Of a stretch of DNA of 53,838 bases, positions 25,587-38,174 are shown one piece after another. The position numbers and the translations under genes were made by a program. Below the pieces are notes generated by a model. The model had not been told where the DNA came from, made no database searches, and saw nothing but the letters and a program-made list of their open reading frames with translations. Position 1 is the stretch's first letter. Each line of letters starts with the position of its first letter. Source of the stretch: an uncultured Woeseiaceae bacterium (GTDB lineage Bacteria > Pseudomonadota > Gammaproteobacteria > Steroidobacterales > Woeseiaceae); the NCBI GenBank assembly GCA_947259985.1, contig CAMYOJ010000021.1:1-53838 (forward strand), written 5' to 3'.

Positions 25587-27674
25587 GTGAAATCGACAAG
25601 TAAGACGTTCCAGTATGGGGAACACAAAGTAACCATTGAGACGGGCGCAATTGCCCGCCAGGCCGACGGTGCTGTCATCGTCGATATGGCCGAAACCACT
25701 GTTTTGGTCACGGCCGTGGGCCGCAAAGTGGCTGACCCGGGGAGAGACTTCTTCCCGTTGACGGTCAACTACCAGGAGAAGACCTACGCAGCGGGCAAGA
25801 TTCCGGGTGGCTTCTTCAAGCGGGAAGGTCGCCCGGGCGAGAAGGAGGTGCTGACGTGCCGCCTGATCGACCGACCGGTTCGGCCGTTGTTTCCGAAGGG
25901 CTTCACCAATGAAGTTCAGATTATCGCCACGGTGATGTCACTGAATCCGGATGTTGATCCGGATATTCCTGCGTTGATCGGCGCATCGGCCGCCCTGGCT
26001 ATTTCAGGCATGCCGTTTGCGGGCCCGATCGGGGCTGCCAAGGTCGGTTACAAGGACGGCGAGTACATCCTGAACCCAGGCGTTGCCGCCGTTGCCGAGT
26101 CGGATCTCGAACTCGTTGTCGCTGGCACCAGGGATGCGGTGCTGATGGTTGAGTCAGAGGCATCGGGCCTGTCCGAAGAGGTCATGCTTGGCGCTGTCAT
26201 GTTTGGACATGAGCAGATGCAGGTGGCTATTGACAGCATTAACGAGCTGGCGGCCGAAGTCGGCAAGCCGGCCTGGGAATGGACGGCACCCGACGCGGAC
26301 GAAGATCTGGCTGCCGCTGTCGCGGCGGCCGCTGAATCCGGTCTGTCTGATGCCTACCGCATCACGGACAAGCAGGATCGCCAGGCCGCTGTTGGTGAAG
26401 CCAAGTCCGCGGCAACCGAAGCACTGGCCGGTGGCGAAGACGCTCGCTGGTCGCACGAAGAGGTCAAAGGTGCGCTGTCCAAGCTCGAGAAGACCATCGT
26501 TCGCCAGCGTGTCATCAAGGGTGAGCCGCGCATTGACGGTCGCGATCAGAGCACGGTTCGTCCCATCGACGTAGAAGTTGGTATTTTGCCGCGTGCACAC
26601 GGGTCCGCCTTGTTTACGCGAGGTGAGACGCAGGCGATCGTTGCAGCTACGCTCGGTACGGGACGAGATGCCCAGATAATTGACGCCATCGAAGGTGAGC
26701 GAAAAGAACCCTTCATGCTGCACTACAATTTCCCGCCATTCTGCGTGGGCGAAACCGGGTTTATCGGATCAACGAAGCGCCGTGAAATCGGTCATGGAAA
26801 GCTGGCTCGTCGCGGTATCCAGGCTGTAATGCCGGATATGGACGAATTTGGTTACGTCATTCGCGTTGTCTCCGAGATCACAGAGTCCAACGGGTCGAGC
26901 TCGATGGCATCTGTTTGCGGTACGAGCTTGTCGCTCATGGACGCCGGTGTGCCGATCAAGGCGCCTGTTGCCGGCGTAGCAATGGGCCTCGTTAAGGAAG
27001 GCGACGAGTTCGCTGTCCTGACCGACATATTGGGTGACGAAGATCACCTCGGCGATATGGACTTCAAGGTAGCCGGAACTGACGATGGCATTACGGCACT
27101 GCAGATGGATATCAAGATCCAGGGCATCACGCGCGAGATCATGAACAAAGCGCTTGATCAGGCGCGCGACGCGCGACTGCACATCCTCGGCGAAATGAAC
27201 AAGGTCATCAGCGAGCCGCGTGCCGAGATGTCCGAGTGGGCGCCGACGATCATGACCATGAAGATCGACCCCGACAAGATTCGCGATGTCATCGGCAAGG
27301 GCGGTGCAGTCATTCGCGCCATTACCGAAGAAACCGGCGCGTCTGTCGACATCGATAACGATGGCACGATTCGCATCGCGTCCGTGGATGGCGCTTCCGG
27401 CGCTGAAGCCCGTCGTCGCATCGAGTTGATCACGGCTGAGGTCGAAGTCGGTACGATCTACGAGGGCAAGGTTGCCCGCCTCATGGACTTCGGAGCGTTT
27501 GTCACGATTCTGCCCGGCAAGGACGGACTTGTGCATATTTCTCAGATCTCGAACGAGCGCGTCGAGAAAGTCAGCGACAAGCTGGCCGAAGGCGATGTCG
27601 TCAAGGTCAAGGTGCTCGAGGTCGACCGCCAGGGTCGCGTCAGACTGTCGATGAAAGAGGTTGACGCCGCTTAA
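25587..27674 (+). CDS. pnp: Polyribonucleotide nucleotidyltransferase (PNPase)
   Basis: A 695-residue phosphorolytic 3'-5' exoribonuclease. Two RNase PH domains (about 10-225 and 310-545) flank an alpha-helical domain; the second one carries [15 protein letters not shown] and [19 protein letters not shown] domain (about 555-610, [12 protein letters not shown]) and an S1 domain (about 620-690, [18 protein letters not shown]) follow. The start is GTG 25587 with only a weak ribosome site, compatible with repression through the upstream hairpin. Confidence 0.97.
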   Translation: MKSTSKTFQYGEHKVTIETGAIARQADGAVIVDMAETTVLVTAVGRKVADPGRDFFPLTVNYQEKTYAAGKIPGGFFKREGRPGEKEVLTCRLIDRPVRPLFPKGFTNEVQIIATVMSLNPDVDPDIPALIGASAALAISGMPFAGPIGAAKVGYKDGEYILNPGVAAVAESDLELVVAGTRDAVLMVESEASGLSEEVMLGAVMFGHEQMQVAIDSINELAAEVGKPAWEWTAPDADEDLAAAVAAAAESGLSDAYRITDKQDRQAAVGEAKSAATEALAGGEDARWSHEEVKGALSKLEKTIVRQRVIKGEPRIDGRDQSTVRPIDVEVGILPRAHGSALFTRGETQAIVAATLGTGRDAQIIDAIEGERKEPFMLHYNFPPFCVGETGFIGSTKRREIGHGKLARRGIQAVMPDMDEFGYVIRVVSEITESNGSSSMASVCGTSLSLMDAGVPIKAPVAGVAMGLVKEGDEFAVLTDILGDEDHLGDMDFKVAGTDDGITALQMDIKIQGITREIMNKALDQARDARLHILGEMNKVISEPRAEMSEWAPTIMTMKIDPDKIRDVIGKGGAVIRAITEETGASVDIDNDGTIRIASVDGASGAEARRRIELITAEVEVGTIYEGKVARLMDFGAFVTILPGKDGLVHISQISNERVEKVSDKLAEGDVVKVKVLEVDRQGRVRLSMKEVDAA

Positions 27675-27710
27675 GCGAGCCGCTCGGCTTCAGATCGGCC
27701 AGAAAGATAA

Positions 27711-27739
27711 GGGGCCGCTCCGATTGGGGCGGCCTTTTT
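27711..27739 (+). terminator. Terminator after pnp
   Basis: GGCCGC at 27713-27718 pairs with GCGGCC ending at 27734, with further GG/CC pairing inside, followed by five T (27735-27739). It ends the rimP-pnp operon and overlaps the stop codon of the convergent hydrolase gene. Confidence 0.75.
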
Positions 27740-28766
27740 ACATTCCGGGCCGTGCGGCGTGAGGCTCCAGGAATTCCAGGATGCGGTCAGGCAGATAGAA
27801 TGTCGGTCGCCACGGGGGTCCGCCGTCAATAAATCCGACGTGGCCGCCCGCATCGGCAACCTCCAGTGTGACGTCCTCCGACAGCAGTTCCTCATCCGGA
27901 ATGATCCGCGTCGACATGAAAGGGTCGTCCAGCGCATTGATGATGAGTGTCGGTGTCTCGATGTCCTTGAGGTAATGGACCGAACTGCACCTGTCGTAGT
28001 AGTCCTGTTTGCCGTCAAAGCCATGCAACGGTGCGGTAACGACATCGTCGAACTCTGCGAAGGTCCTGGCCGACATGGCGCGCTGCCAGTCGAATGCTGC
28101 CGTGTGCGGGTCGAACTTCCGGCGCACGGATTCCTTCATATTCTTTAATAAGTATCGCTGGTAAATCTTTGAAAAGCCTTTATTTAAAGTCTCCGCACAT
28201 TCGTGCAAATCCAGCGGAACGCAGACTGCTGTTGCCGCTTTTAGCGGGGTTTCGGTGCGGGATTCACCCAGGTATTTGAGTAGCACGTTGCCGCCCAGCG
28301 AATAACCGACGGCGAGAAACGGCCCGGGGTTTTGCGAGGCGTCCCGCTCGAACTGCAGCTGGTTGAGGAAATGCCGCAGATCGTTGGTTTCTCCAGCGTG
28401 ATACCGGCGCGGAAGCCGATTGCGATAGTCGCCGCAGTCGCGGAAATGCAGGACGCAGGAGCGCCAGCCACGGTCGCTGGCTGCTTCCATGAGCATGCGC
28501 GCGTATGCCGACTCAGATGAGCTCTCGAGACCGTGCAGAATGACCAGTAGCGGAGCCGTGTCGGGAACCGTGTCGGCATCAACAAGCCAATCTACCGCCG
28601 TGACATCGCCATCGGGAAGCTCCAGTAGTTCGCGGCGCAACGCTGGCCGGCCGCGCCAGGCCCAGGGCATGCTCGGGTAGATGGTCTGGGCGTGCCGGTT
28701 TCGAAGCCAGCGGGCAGGCTGGAAGCTGCTCTTGATAATACGTTTTTGGGTATTGTCTGACGTCAT
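27738..28766 (-). CDS. Alpha/beta hydrolase, YheT family
   Basis: A 342-residue hydrolase. The N-terminal block FQPARWLRNRHAQTIYPSM is the mark of the YheT/ABHD1 group. The nucleophile elbow is GYSLGGNVLLKYLGE, an acid candidate lies in NALDDPFMS and the catalytic His in GGHVGFIDGG. Members act as esterases of uncertain substrate. ATG 28766 is chosen; a TTG at 28823 would add 19 residues that look unrelated to the family. It is read in the direction of gluQRS, behind that gene's terminator. Confidence 0.87.
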   Translation of the reverse strand: MTSDNTQKRIIKSSFQPARWLRNRHAQTIYPSMPWAWRGRPALRRELLELPDGDVTAVDWLVDADTVPDTAPLLVILHGLESSSESAYARMLMEAASDRGWRSCVLHFRDCGDYRNRLPRRYHAGETNDLRHFLNQLQFERDASQNPGPFLAVGYSLGGNVLLKYLGESRTETPLKAATAVCVPLDLHECAETLNKGFSKIYQRYLLKNMKESVRRKFDPHTAAFDWQRAMSARTFAEFDDVVTAPLHGFDGKQDYYDRCSSVHYLKDIETPTLIINALDDPFMSTRIIPDEELLSEDVTLEVADAGGHVGFIDGGPPWRPTFYLPDRILEFLEPHAARPGM

Positions 28767-28821
28767 CGCACGAACAATTTCGCGTTTGGAACTGTCTGTG
28801 AATTGCCTTTGTACAATCGGC

Positions 28822-28853
28822 AAAAAAAAGGCCCCCTGCTTGCACAGGGGGCC
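28822..28853 (-). terminator. Strong terminator after gluQRS (minus strand)
   Basis: Read on the minus strand, GGCCCCCTG (28853-28845) and CAGGGGGCC (28838-28830) form a perfect nine-pair stem around a six-base loop, followed by eight T. It separates the dksA-gluQRS unit from the downstream YheT-type gene. Confidence 0.85.
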
Positions 28854-28882
28854 CGCCGTGGAGTGATAACTCCTTCAGGCTT

Positions 28883-28917
28883 TGCAACAGGGGGCGGGGG
28901 AGCGTATCCCCGTTGCA
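28883..28917. repeat. GC-rich inverted repeat in the gluQRS 3' region
   Basis: TGCAAC at 28883-28888 pairs with GTTGCA at 28912-28917, and GGGG within the intervening purine run can pair with CCCC at 28908-28911. No T run adjoins it. It lies between the gluQRS stop and the terminator and could protect the mRNA 3' end; no function is shown. Confidence 0.35.
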
Positions 28918-28949
28918 GTAGTGAAGCTAGGCTATCCAGGGGGTTGCTG

Positions 28950-29909
28950 TCAAGACGATTCCGAGGTTATTGCCGCGAGTCCGTACATGGCTTCGGGGCG
29001 CCAGTTTTCGACGGCCCAGGCCCAGATCTCCTGGAGGGGGTCCGTGGCAAGATTTCCAGGGGGATCCTGTTGCAGGGCCCGGAGGGCGGCGGCCAATGTA
29101 CCGCCGGCATCATCCAGCGGAACGGCCGGAGCGCCGGTCAACTTACTGAGTTTATCGCCGTTGGCATGAGTGATAACCGGAATGTGCATATAGCGTGGCG
29201 TTCGGTAACCGAGCAAGCGCTGCAGCCGGATTTGCCGTGCCGTCGAATCCATGATGTCAATGCCGCGCACGACCTCGGTTATCTGCTGGACCTCGTCGTC
29301 GACGACAACGGCGAGCTGATAGGCAATGAGGCCATCGCGGCGGCGAATAACGAAGTCACCGGACTCTGATTCGAGTCTCTGCGTCTGGGTGCCTTGCAAG
29401 GCGTCTTCGTAAGTGATCGGGTCGTCGTCGGTAAGCAGCCGTATGGCGGTTTCGTTCGCGTCGCAGCCATTCCGGCAGGTGCCGGGGTAGATTACGCCGA
29501 GGGGGCTGCGTGGCTGATCGGAAAGGTCGCGTCGCGAGCAGCCGCAGGGGTAGGCGAGGCGCCGGTCTAGCAAGTCTTCGAGGGCGGCCACATGGAGGGC
29601 GTGGCTCCGGCTTTGGTAGATAACGTCGCCGTCCCACTCGAAGCCATACCGCTCAAGGGCTTCCAGAATGCTCTGAGTGGCACCTGGCTGTTCGCGCGGC
29701 GGATCAATATCCTCGATGCGAAGCAGCCACTTTCCGCTGTTCGCCTTTGCCTGCAGATAACTCGCGACGGCGGCAACCAGCGAGCCGAAGTGTAAAGGGC
29801 CGGTCGGGGACGGGGCGAACCGGCCCACGTAGCGGGCTGGCTCGCTCGTCGATCCAGGCTTACCGGTAACGATCGTCCCTGTCGCGAAACTGGCGCTCAG
29901 CGAGTTCAC
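28950..29909 (-). CDS. gluQRS: Glutamyl-Q tRNA(Asp) synthetase
   Basis: A 319-residue truncated class I glutamyl-tRNA synthetase that charges glutamate onto queuosine in tRNA(Asp). It has the HIGH-type motif in RFAPSPTGPLHFGSLVAA, LLRIEDIDPPRE, a zinc site made by YPCGCSRRDL and GTCRNGC, and the KLSK loop (GDKLSKLTGAP); the anticodon-binding domain is absent, as normal for the family. The only start that keeps the frame is GTG 29909, which lies inside dksA, a 50-base overlap; the conserved sequence begins about residue 28. dksA-gluQRS is a classic gammaproteobacterial pair. Confidence 0.92.
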   Translation of the reverse strand: MNSLSASFATGTIVTGKPGSTSEPARYVGRFAPSPTGPLHFGSLVAAVASYLQAKANSGKWLLRIEDIDPPREQPGATQSILEALERYGFEWDGDVIYQSRSHALHVAALEDLLDRRLAYPCGCSRRDLSDQPRSPLGVIYPGTCRNGCDANETAIRLLTDDDPITYEDALQGTQTQRLESESGDFVIRRRDGLIAYQLAVVVDDEVQQITEVVRGIDIMDSTARQIRLQRLLGYRTPRYMHIPVITHANGDKLSKLTGAPAVPLDDAGGTLAAALRALQQDPPGNLATDPLQEIWAWAVENWRPEAMYGLAAITSESS

Positions 29910-30693
29910 GACGTTCCTGGGCTTCGAGGCACAGCGTAGCCACCGGGCGCGCCTCGAGCCGCTTCAGACCGATTTCCTCGCCGGTTTCGTCGCAGAAGCC
30001 ATAGGAGCCTTCGTCGATACGTAGCAGAGCCGAGTCGATCTTGCGCAGCAGCTTGCGCTCCCTGTCGCGGGTTCTGAGCTCGAGGCCGAATTCGGATTCC
30101 TGCGTCGCGCGGTCGTTCGGATCGGGGAAATTCGCCGCCTCGTCCTGCATGTGGTGGACTGTTCGGTCAACTTCGAACATTAATTCGCGCTTCCATGCAG
30201 ACAGGATATTGCGGAAATGCTCGAGCTGGTCATCGCTCATGTACTCTTCGCCGCGTCTCGGCTTGTACGGGGCGATGCCGTGGATCGGACCTGATAGTAC
30301 GTCTCCCTTGGATCTGGGTCGACGAGCCGGGGCCTTGCGTGGGGGCGCTTTCTTTCGGGTTGCCGCCTTTTTCGTCGGGGCAGCCTTCTTGCGGCTCACA
30401 GTCTTCTTGCGGGCCGGGGCCTTCTTCTTTGAGGCTTTCTTCTTGGCGACCTTCTTCTTGGCGACCTTCTTCTTCACGGCCTTCTTCCTGGCCGGCGCCT
30501 TTTTCTTTGAAGCTTTCTTCTTAGAGGCTTTCTTCTTGGTGACCTTTTTCCTGGACACCTTCTTTCTCGCAGGAGCCTTTTTCCTGGCTACCTTTCTCCG
30601 GGTGACCTTCTTTGCTGTCTTGCGCTTCGCGACCTTCTTGCGAGAGGCCGGTGCTTTCTTCCGCTTCTTGCTCGCGGCTTTCTTTGCGGGCAT
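29860..30693 (-). CDS. dksA: DksA-family RNA polymerase regulator with histone-H1-like N-terminal tail
   Basis: A 277-residue protein. Residues 1-129 are a low-complexity basic tail of Lys, Ala and Arg in repeats such as KKKASKKKAPARKK, much like histone H1 or AlgP tails. Residues 130-277 are a DksA: GEEYMSDDQLEHF, coiled coil with the tip acidic pair Asp191/Asp194 (FPDPNDRA), and the C-terminal globular region. The zinc motif has only two of four cysteines: Cys234-x2-Thr237 and Cys255-x2-Ala258. DksA enters the polymerase secondary channel and works with ppGpp at rRNA and amino-acid promoters. ATG 30693 has CAGGAG upstream. Confidence 0.93.
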   Translation of the reverse strand: MPAKKAASKKRKKAPASRKKVAKRKTAKKVTRRKVARKKAPARKKVSRKKVTKKKASKKKASKKKAPARKKAVKKKVAKKKVAKKKASKKKAPARKKTVSRKKAAPTKKAATRKKAPPRKAPARRPRSKGDVLSGPIHGIAPYKPRRGEEYMSDDQLEHFRNILSAWKRELMFEVDRTVHHMQDEAANFPDPNDRATQESEFGLELRTRDRERKLLRKIDSALLRIDEGSYGFCDETGEEIGLKRLEARPVATLCLEAQERRELAERQFRDRDDRYR

Positions 30694-30726
30694 TTTGGAC
30701 TCCTGCCGGGGAAAGAAAAGGCCGGG

Positions 30727-30732
30727 ATTATA
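30727..30732 (-). promoter_or_regulatory. -10 element for dksA
   Basis: On the minus strand a perfect TATAAT lies at 30732-30727, 33 bases before the dksA ATG. The candidate -35 (CTTCCA at 30755-30750, 17-base spacing) matches at three positions. The divergent smc start is about 180 bases away. Confidence 0.5.
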
Positions 30733-30911
30733 CATGGCTTGCGGCAGCATGGAAGGGTTATTTTTCGTCCTTCTATGCAGCCATAATCGAAGCTCCGGAG
30801 GGCCCGGCAATACTGGGCTGTGGCGCGATGTCTTTTTTTCGCGACAATCGTTTTATTGCCGGAATTACATTACACTAGCCAACTTTTACGGGATATTGGC
30901 CTAGACCACCA

Positions 30912-33900
30912 ATGCGATTAAGCAAGATCAAGCTCGCTGGCTTCAAATCCTTCGTCGACCCCACAACTATTACCTTTCCGAGCAGCCTTGTCGGCGTGGT
31001 CGGCCCGAACGGTTGTGGCAAGTCGAATGTAATCGACGCCGTTCGATGGGTGATGGGTGAGAGCTCAGCCAGCCGCCTGCGTGGTGACTCGATTACGGAC
31101 GTGATTTTCAACGGCTCGAGCTCACGCAAACCCGTTGGTGCGGCATCCGTTGAACTCCTGTTTGACAACAGCGAGACGACGCTGGAGGGCCAGTATGCGA
31201 AATACGCCGAGATTTCCATTCGTCGCGAAGTCAGCCGCGACGGAATCTCCACGTATTTTCTGAACGGCACGCGCTGTCGGCGAAAGGACATTACGGGCGT
31301 CTTCCTGGGAACGGGGCTGGGTCCACGCAGCTATTCGATTATCGAGCAAGGCATGATTTCGAGGCTGATCGAGGCGAAGCCTGAGGAGATGCGCGTGTTC
31401 CTCGAGGAGGCGGCGGGTATTTCCAAGTACAAGGAACGTCGCCGTGAAACCTCGAACCGCATCAAGCACACCAAGGAGAACCTCGACCGTTTGCTCGACG
31501 TGCTCGAGGAAGTCGAGAAACAGATAAAGCACCTCGATCGCCAGGCGAAGACGGCCGAACGTTACGGTCGCTACAAGGCGGAAGAGCGCAGGACGAGTGC
31601 CGAACTTCTGGCCTTGCGCGCGCAGGATCTCGATGAACGGGCGAACGAGGCCACAACGCATCTTTCCGAGCGCAAGACCCGGCTCGAAGCCGCGATAGCC
31701 GAACAGCGTAGTCTGGAAGCGTCACTCGAAGATACGCGCATCCGGCAAGGCGAACGTACAGACGAATTTAATGTCGTGCAGGGCCGCTACTACAAGGTGG
31801 GCTCGGAAATTGCGCGACTCGAGCAGTCCATCGAGCACGCGCGGGAATTGCGCGAACGGCAAGAGCAGGACCTCGAGCAGGCTGTGCTCGGTGCGAAGGA
31901 AATAGCGCAGCACATCGATCAGGACCAGACCGAGATCGCTCAGCTTGAACTCACGCTCAGTGAACTCGTACCCGGGCTGGAACAGGCGCGTCAGAGTGAA
32001 CAGGCTTCGTCCGCGTCGCTTGAGAAGGCCGAAGCGGCATTGGCGGACTGGCAGGTGCAGTGGGATGCTCACTCCCTGAAACACAGTGATTCATTGCGAC
32101 AACAGAATGTTGAGCATACGCGCGCCGAACAGATCGAATCGCGCTTGCACAGCTTTAGCGAGCGGCGCCGAAAGATCGAGGATGCGAGGTCGTCTGCGAG
32201 CCCTGAAGAGTTGCAGGTAGCACACGATGAATTGGCCGTTCAAGAGCAACTCAAGCGACAGGCGCGGGAGGAATTCGAGCGCCACTTCGCCGATATCGCG
32301 GACAAGATTCGAAAGCTCAGGGAGCAAGACCAGAAACTGTCGCGACTCGTCGACGAGCGTCGTAATGTGTTGCAGGCTACGCAAGGCAAGTATGCATCGC
32401 TGGAAGCCCTGCAAAACGCCGCAATGGGGGTTGGCGACGAGGGCGTAAAGCGATGGCTCGCTAACAACGGGCTTGATAGCAACAAGCGCGTCGCGCAATT
32501 GCTGGATGTATCCGCAGGTTGGGAGAAAGCCGTCGAGACGGTGCTCGGCGAATACCTGCAGGCCGTTTGTGTCGCCGATATTACGCCAGTTACGGAAAGC
32601 ATCTCCAACCTGCAAACCGGCAAGTTGACGGTGTTTCGAGAAACGGCAAAAACCGGATCTGCAGAGGCGGCAGGCAACTCTTTGGCCGCCAAGGTTACGG
32701 GCGCTCCCCCGGCCATCCTGAACCTGCTGGCCCAAGTACAGGTCGCGAGCTCGCTCGGAGATGCATTGGCACGCCGGGAATCACTCGATGACGTTGCCTC
32801 CGTTGTGACCGAGGATGGCATCTGGCTGGGCAAGAACTGGCTGCGAGTGTCCCGTGACAAGGATGGCAAGGCAGGTGTGCTCGCCCGAGAGCACGACATG
32901 CGCCGCATGAAGTCCGAGATTCGCGAAATGCAGGCACGCTTTGAGAGCGCTCGCAAGCTGCACAAGGATGGGCGCGTGCGTTTGACGCAACTCGAAGAGC
33001 GACGCGAGACGATGCAGCAGGACGCGGCGGCCCTCCTGAACGAATACTCAGAAGTCAAAGCGGCGCTGGAATCGGCTCGCTACCGGATGGACCAGGCGAA
33101 TGCCCGCAAGGCCGCGCTCGAAGAGGAAGCGGGTGAGCTCGACGGCGAACAGATCTCTGCCGAGGAGCAGCTGCGCGAATCACGCCGCATGCATGGCCAG
33201 GCCAGCGAATCGCTCGAGCGTCTTGATGCCGAGAAATCGATGCTGGAGGCGCAGCGCGAAGAACTGCGTGCCGAATTAGCGCGCGTTCGCGCGCAGGCGG
33301 GGGAAGACCGCCAGACGGTCCAGAACATCGCGATTCAGTTTGAGAGCCGCCGCACGAGCAAGGAATCGGCAGCGCAGAACCTGGTGCGCATGAAGGCGCA
33401 GCTCGCGCAATTCCGCAAGAGAGAAACAGAGATTCGCGAGCAACTTGAGAACAGCCAGATGCCCCTGGTCGATAGCAAGAAGTTGCTCGAACGACATCTT
33501 GCCGAACGCCTGGAGGTAGAAGAGCAGCTGGCCGGCGCGCGGCAAAAGGTCGAAAAGGTCGAAAATGAATTGCGCGAGCTGGACCAGACGCGAATGCAAA
33601 TCGGCCAGAAAGTCGATACCGCGCGTACCAATGTCAGCGAGGCCGAGATGGCCGTGCAGGAACTGCGCGTGCGCCGCGAAGGATTTGCGGAGCAGCTGGC
33701 GCAGACGGATTTCGAGTTCGAGCGTTTACTCGAAGAGATTGATGATGCGGCGGACATGGAGAACTGGGAAGAAAAGCTGGAGAAGATCCGCCGGCGAATC
33801 GATCGACTGGGACCGATTAATCTCGCGGCGATTGACGAGTTCAAAGAGCAGTCGGAGCGCAAGGATTATCTCGACTCTCAGCTGGCTGACCTCAACGATG

Positions 33901-34421
33901 CGTTGGCCACGTTGGAAGGCGCGATCCGCAAGATCGATCGAGAGACGCGGACCCGCTTCAGGGAGACCTATAACAACGTCAATGACGGATTCAAGCGTCT
34001 GTTTCCGAAACTTTTTGGCGGCGGACATGCTTACCTCGAGCTTACGGGCGATGATTTGCTGACAGCCGGCATTGCTGTAATGGCTCGTCCCCCGGGCAAG
34101 CGCAATAGCACCATTCACCTGTTGTCGGGCGGTGAGAAAGCGCTAACGGCGGTAGCCCTCGTATTCGCCATATTCGAACTCAATCCGGCGCCTTTCTGTA
34201 TGCTGGACGAGGTGGATGCACCGCTGGACGATGCAAACGTCGGTCGCTTCTGCGATATCGTGCAGGAGATGTCCGACAAGGTTCAGTTCGTATTCATCAC
34301 ACATAATAAAGTGACGATGGAGTTGGCCCGCCAGCTGTCTGGTGTGACAATGCAAGAGCCTGGTGTCTCGCGACTGGTTTCGGTCGATATCGACGCAGCA
34401 GTGAAAATGGCGGCGAACTAA
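30912..34421 (+). CDS. smc: Chromosome segregation ATPase SMC
   Basis: A 1169-residue SMC protein. Walker A is GPNGCGKS (31-38), followed by long coiled-coil arms around a hinge (about 510-650) and the C-terminal head with the ABC signature LLSGGEKALTAV and Walker B PFCMLDEVDAPLDD. SMC dimers extrude DNA loops together with ScpA and ScpB, both encoded at 43159-44865. A gammaproteobacterium with SMC-ScpAB rather than MukBEF is outside the enteric group. It starts the unit smc-zipA-ligA. Confidence 0.97.
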   Translation: MRLSKIKLAGFKSFVDPTTITFPSSLVGVVGPNGCGKSNVIDAVRWVMGESSASRLRGDSITDVIFNGSSSRKPVGAASVELLFDNSETTLEGQYAKYAEISIRREVSRDGISTYFLNGTRCRRKDITGVFLGTGLGPRSYSIIEQGMISRLIEAKPEEMRVFLEEAAGISKYKERRRETSNRIKHTKENLDRLLDVLEEVEKQIKHLDRQAKTAERYGRYKAEERRTSAELLALRAQDLDERANEATTHLSERKTRLEAAIAEQRSLEASLEDTRIRQGERTDEFNVVQGRYYKVGSEIARLEQSIEHARELRERQEQDLEQAVLGAKEIAQHIDQDQTEIAQLELTLSELVPGLEQARQSEQASSASLEKAEAALADWQVQWDAHSLKHSDSLRQQNVEHTRAEQIESRLHSFSERRRKIEDARSSASPEELQVAHDELAVQEQLKRQAREEFERHFADIADKIRKLREQDQKLSRLVDERRNVLQATQGKYASLEALQNAAMGVGDEGVKRWLANNGLDSNKRVAQLLDVSAGWEKAVETVLGEYLQAVCVADITPVTESISNLQTGKLTVFRETAKTGSAEAAGNSLAAKVTGAPPAILNLLAQVQVASSLGDALARRESLDDVASVVTEDGIWLGKNWLRVSRDKDGKAGVLAREHDMRRMKSEIREMQARFESARKLHKDGRVRLTQLEERRETMQQDAAALLNEYSEVKAALESARYRMDQANARKAALEEEAGELDGEQISAEEQLRESRRMHGQASESLERLDAEKSMLEAQREELRAELARVRAQAGEDRQTVQNIAIQFESRRTSKESAAQNLVRMKAQLAQFRKRETEIREQLENSQMPLVDSKKLLERHLAERLEVEEQLAGARQKVEKVENELRELDQTRMQIGQKVDTARTNVSEAEMAVQELRVRREGFAEQLAQTDFEFERLLEEIDDAADMENWEEKLEKIRRRIDRLGPINLAAIDEFKEQSERKDYLDSQLADLNDALATLEGAIRKIDRETRTRFRETYNNVNDGFKRLFPKLFGGGHAYLELTGDDLLTAGIAVMARPPGKRNSTIHLLSGGEKALTAVALVFAIFELNPAPFCMLDEVDAPLDDANVGRFCDIVQEMSDKVQFVFITHNKVTMELARQLSGVTMQEPGVSRLVSVDIDAAVKMAAN

Positions 34422-34443
34422 AGAATATTGCGAGTCTTTAATA

Positions 34444-37169
<2,726 letters not shown>

Positions 37170-37251
37170 CTGGCAAGGCCTATACTGAGGTATTGAGCCT
37201 GACTTCGCTATTTCTTGATTATTTGCCGACTAATACTGATATGGGTAGTCG

Positions 37252-37281
37252 TCGACCACATGGGACACTTGGTCGATTTTT
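37252..37281 (+). terminator. Terminator after ligA
   Basis: TCGACCA at 37252-37258 pairs with TGGTCGA at 37270-37276, with an 11-base loop, and five T follow (37277-37281). It separates the smc-zipA-ligA unit from the DUF6502 gene, whose start is 57 bases further on. Confidence 0.65.
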
Positions 37282-37337
37282 CCCAATGCGGTTATTTTTC
37301 TGGAATTTCAATAATTTAAGACCTATATTGCGTCGCG

Positions 37338-38174
37338 ATGCAAGACAAGACGAAACAACTGGTACTCGATGCTTTCCTGCTGATGCTGCGGCCGGTTGTG
37401 CGTATTTTGCTGCGATATGGAATCGGCTACAGGGAGTTTGCGGAGGTCACAAAAACGGCATTTGTCGACGTTGCCTCGTCTGATTTCGGAATTCGTGGCA
37501 GACCAACAAATATCTCGCGAGTTGCGGTAATGACCGGACTCACACGAAAAGAAGTCAGACGTTTGAGGGATAAAGTCTCAGAAGGAGATAGCGCGATAAG
37601 AGTAAAGTCGACGCCGTTGCTGGATGTCCTTCACCATTGGCACGCACAACCCGAATTCACGGATTCCGATGGCCGACCTCTACCGTTACCGTTTTCGGGA
37701 GGGGAGATATCATTTAATGATCTGGTCAGAAGATTTGGTGGCGATATTCCCGCAGGTGCAATGCGCACCGAGATGAAGAGAGTCGGTGTCATTCGCGAAG
37801 ATGAGTCCGGATCTTTGTGTGTGGTTCAGAGGACGTTTATACCAGACACCGATCACGAAAATCTCGTGACTCTCCTTGTACACAGTGCATACCCCTTGTT
37901 GAGCAACATCGAGCACAACACCAGCCAAGATAGAGACAACGATAGTTGGGCGAACCGGGTGGCATTTACGCAATCGCTTCGCAGTCGAGACACGAAGCAA
38001 CTTCGGAGAATAGCCAAAGATCGGATCGCTGATTTTTCGGAGACTATCGACGACATCCTCATTGCGTATGAATCACTTCAAGACGACAGGGAAAAAGAAG
38101 ATGACAACAACGTTGTCTCAGTTGGAATCTTCTATTTCGAAGAACGTGACGAAAACGCGAGTTATGAGTGGTGA
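37338..38174 (+). CDS. DUF6502-type protein, copy 1 (putative winged-helix regulator)
   Basis: A 278-residue protein. The N-terminal 80 residues carry the pattern shared with the gene at 38639: LxxMLRPVVRILLRYGIGYREFAEVTKTAFVDVA, then SRVAVMTGLTRKEVRRL, which reads as a helix-turn-helix. Its C-terminal half is poorly conserved and ends in an acidic EKEDDNN stretch. I place it in DUF6502 from memory of the pattern; no function is known. TATATT at 37324-37329 is so close to the ATG that any transcript from it would be nearly leaderless. Base and codon use look more AT-rich than in ligA. Confidence 0.78.
   Translation: MQDKTKQLVLDAFLLMLRPVVRILLRYGIGYREFAEVTKTAFVDVASSDFGIRGRPTNISRVAVMTGLTRKEVRRLRDKVSEGDSAIRVKSTPLLDVLHHWHAQPEFTDSDGRPLPLPFSGGEISFNDLVRRFGGDIPAGAMRTEMKRVGVIREDESGSLCVVQRTFIPDTDHENLVTLLVHSAYPLLSNIEHNTSQDRDNDSWANRVAFTQSLRSRDTKQLRRIAKDRIADFSETIDDILIAYESLQDDREKEDDNNVVSVGIFYFEERDENASYEW

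Noticed and set aside
30041-30904. 287-residue plus-strand frame opposite dksA, rich in Phe, Leu, Ala
   Set aside because: It is the complement of the Lys-rich tail (AAG read as CTT/TTC), so the apparent membrane protein is an artefact.
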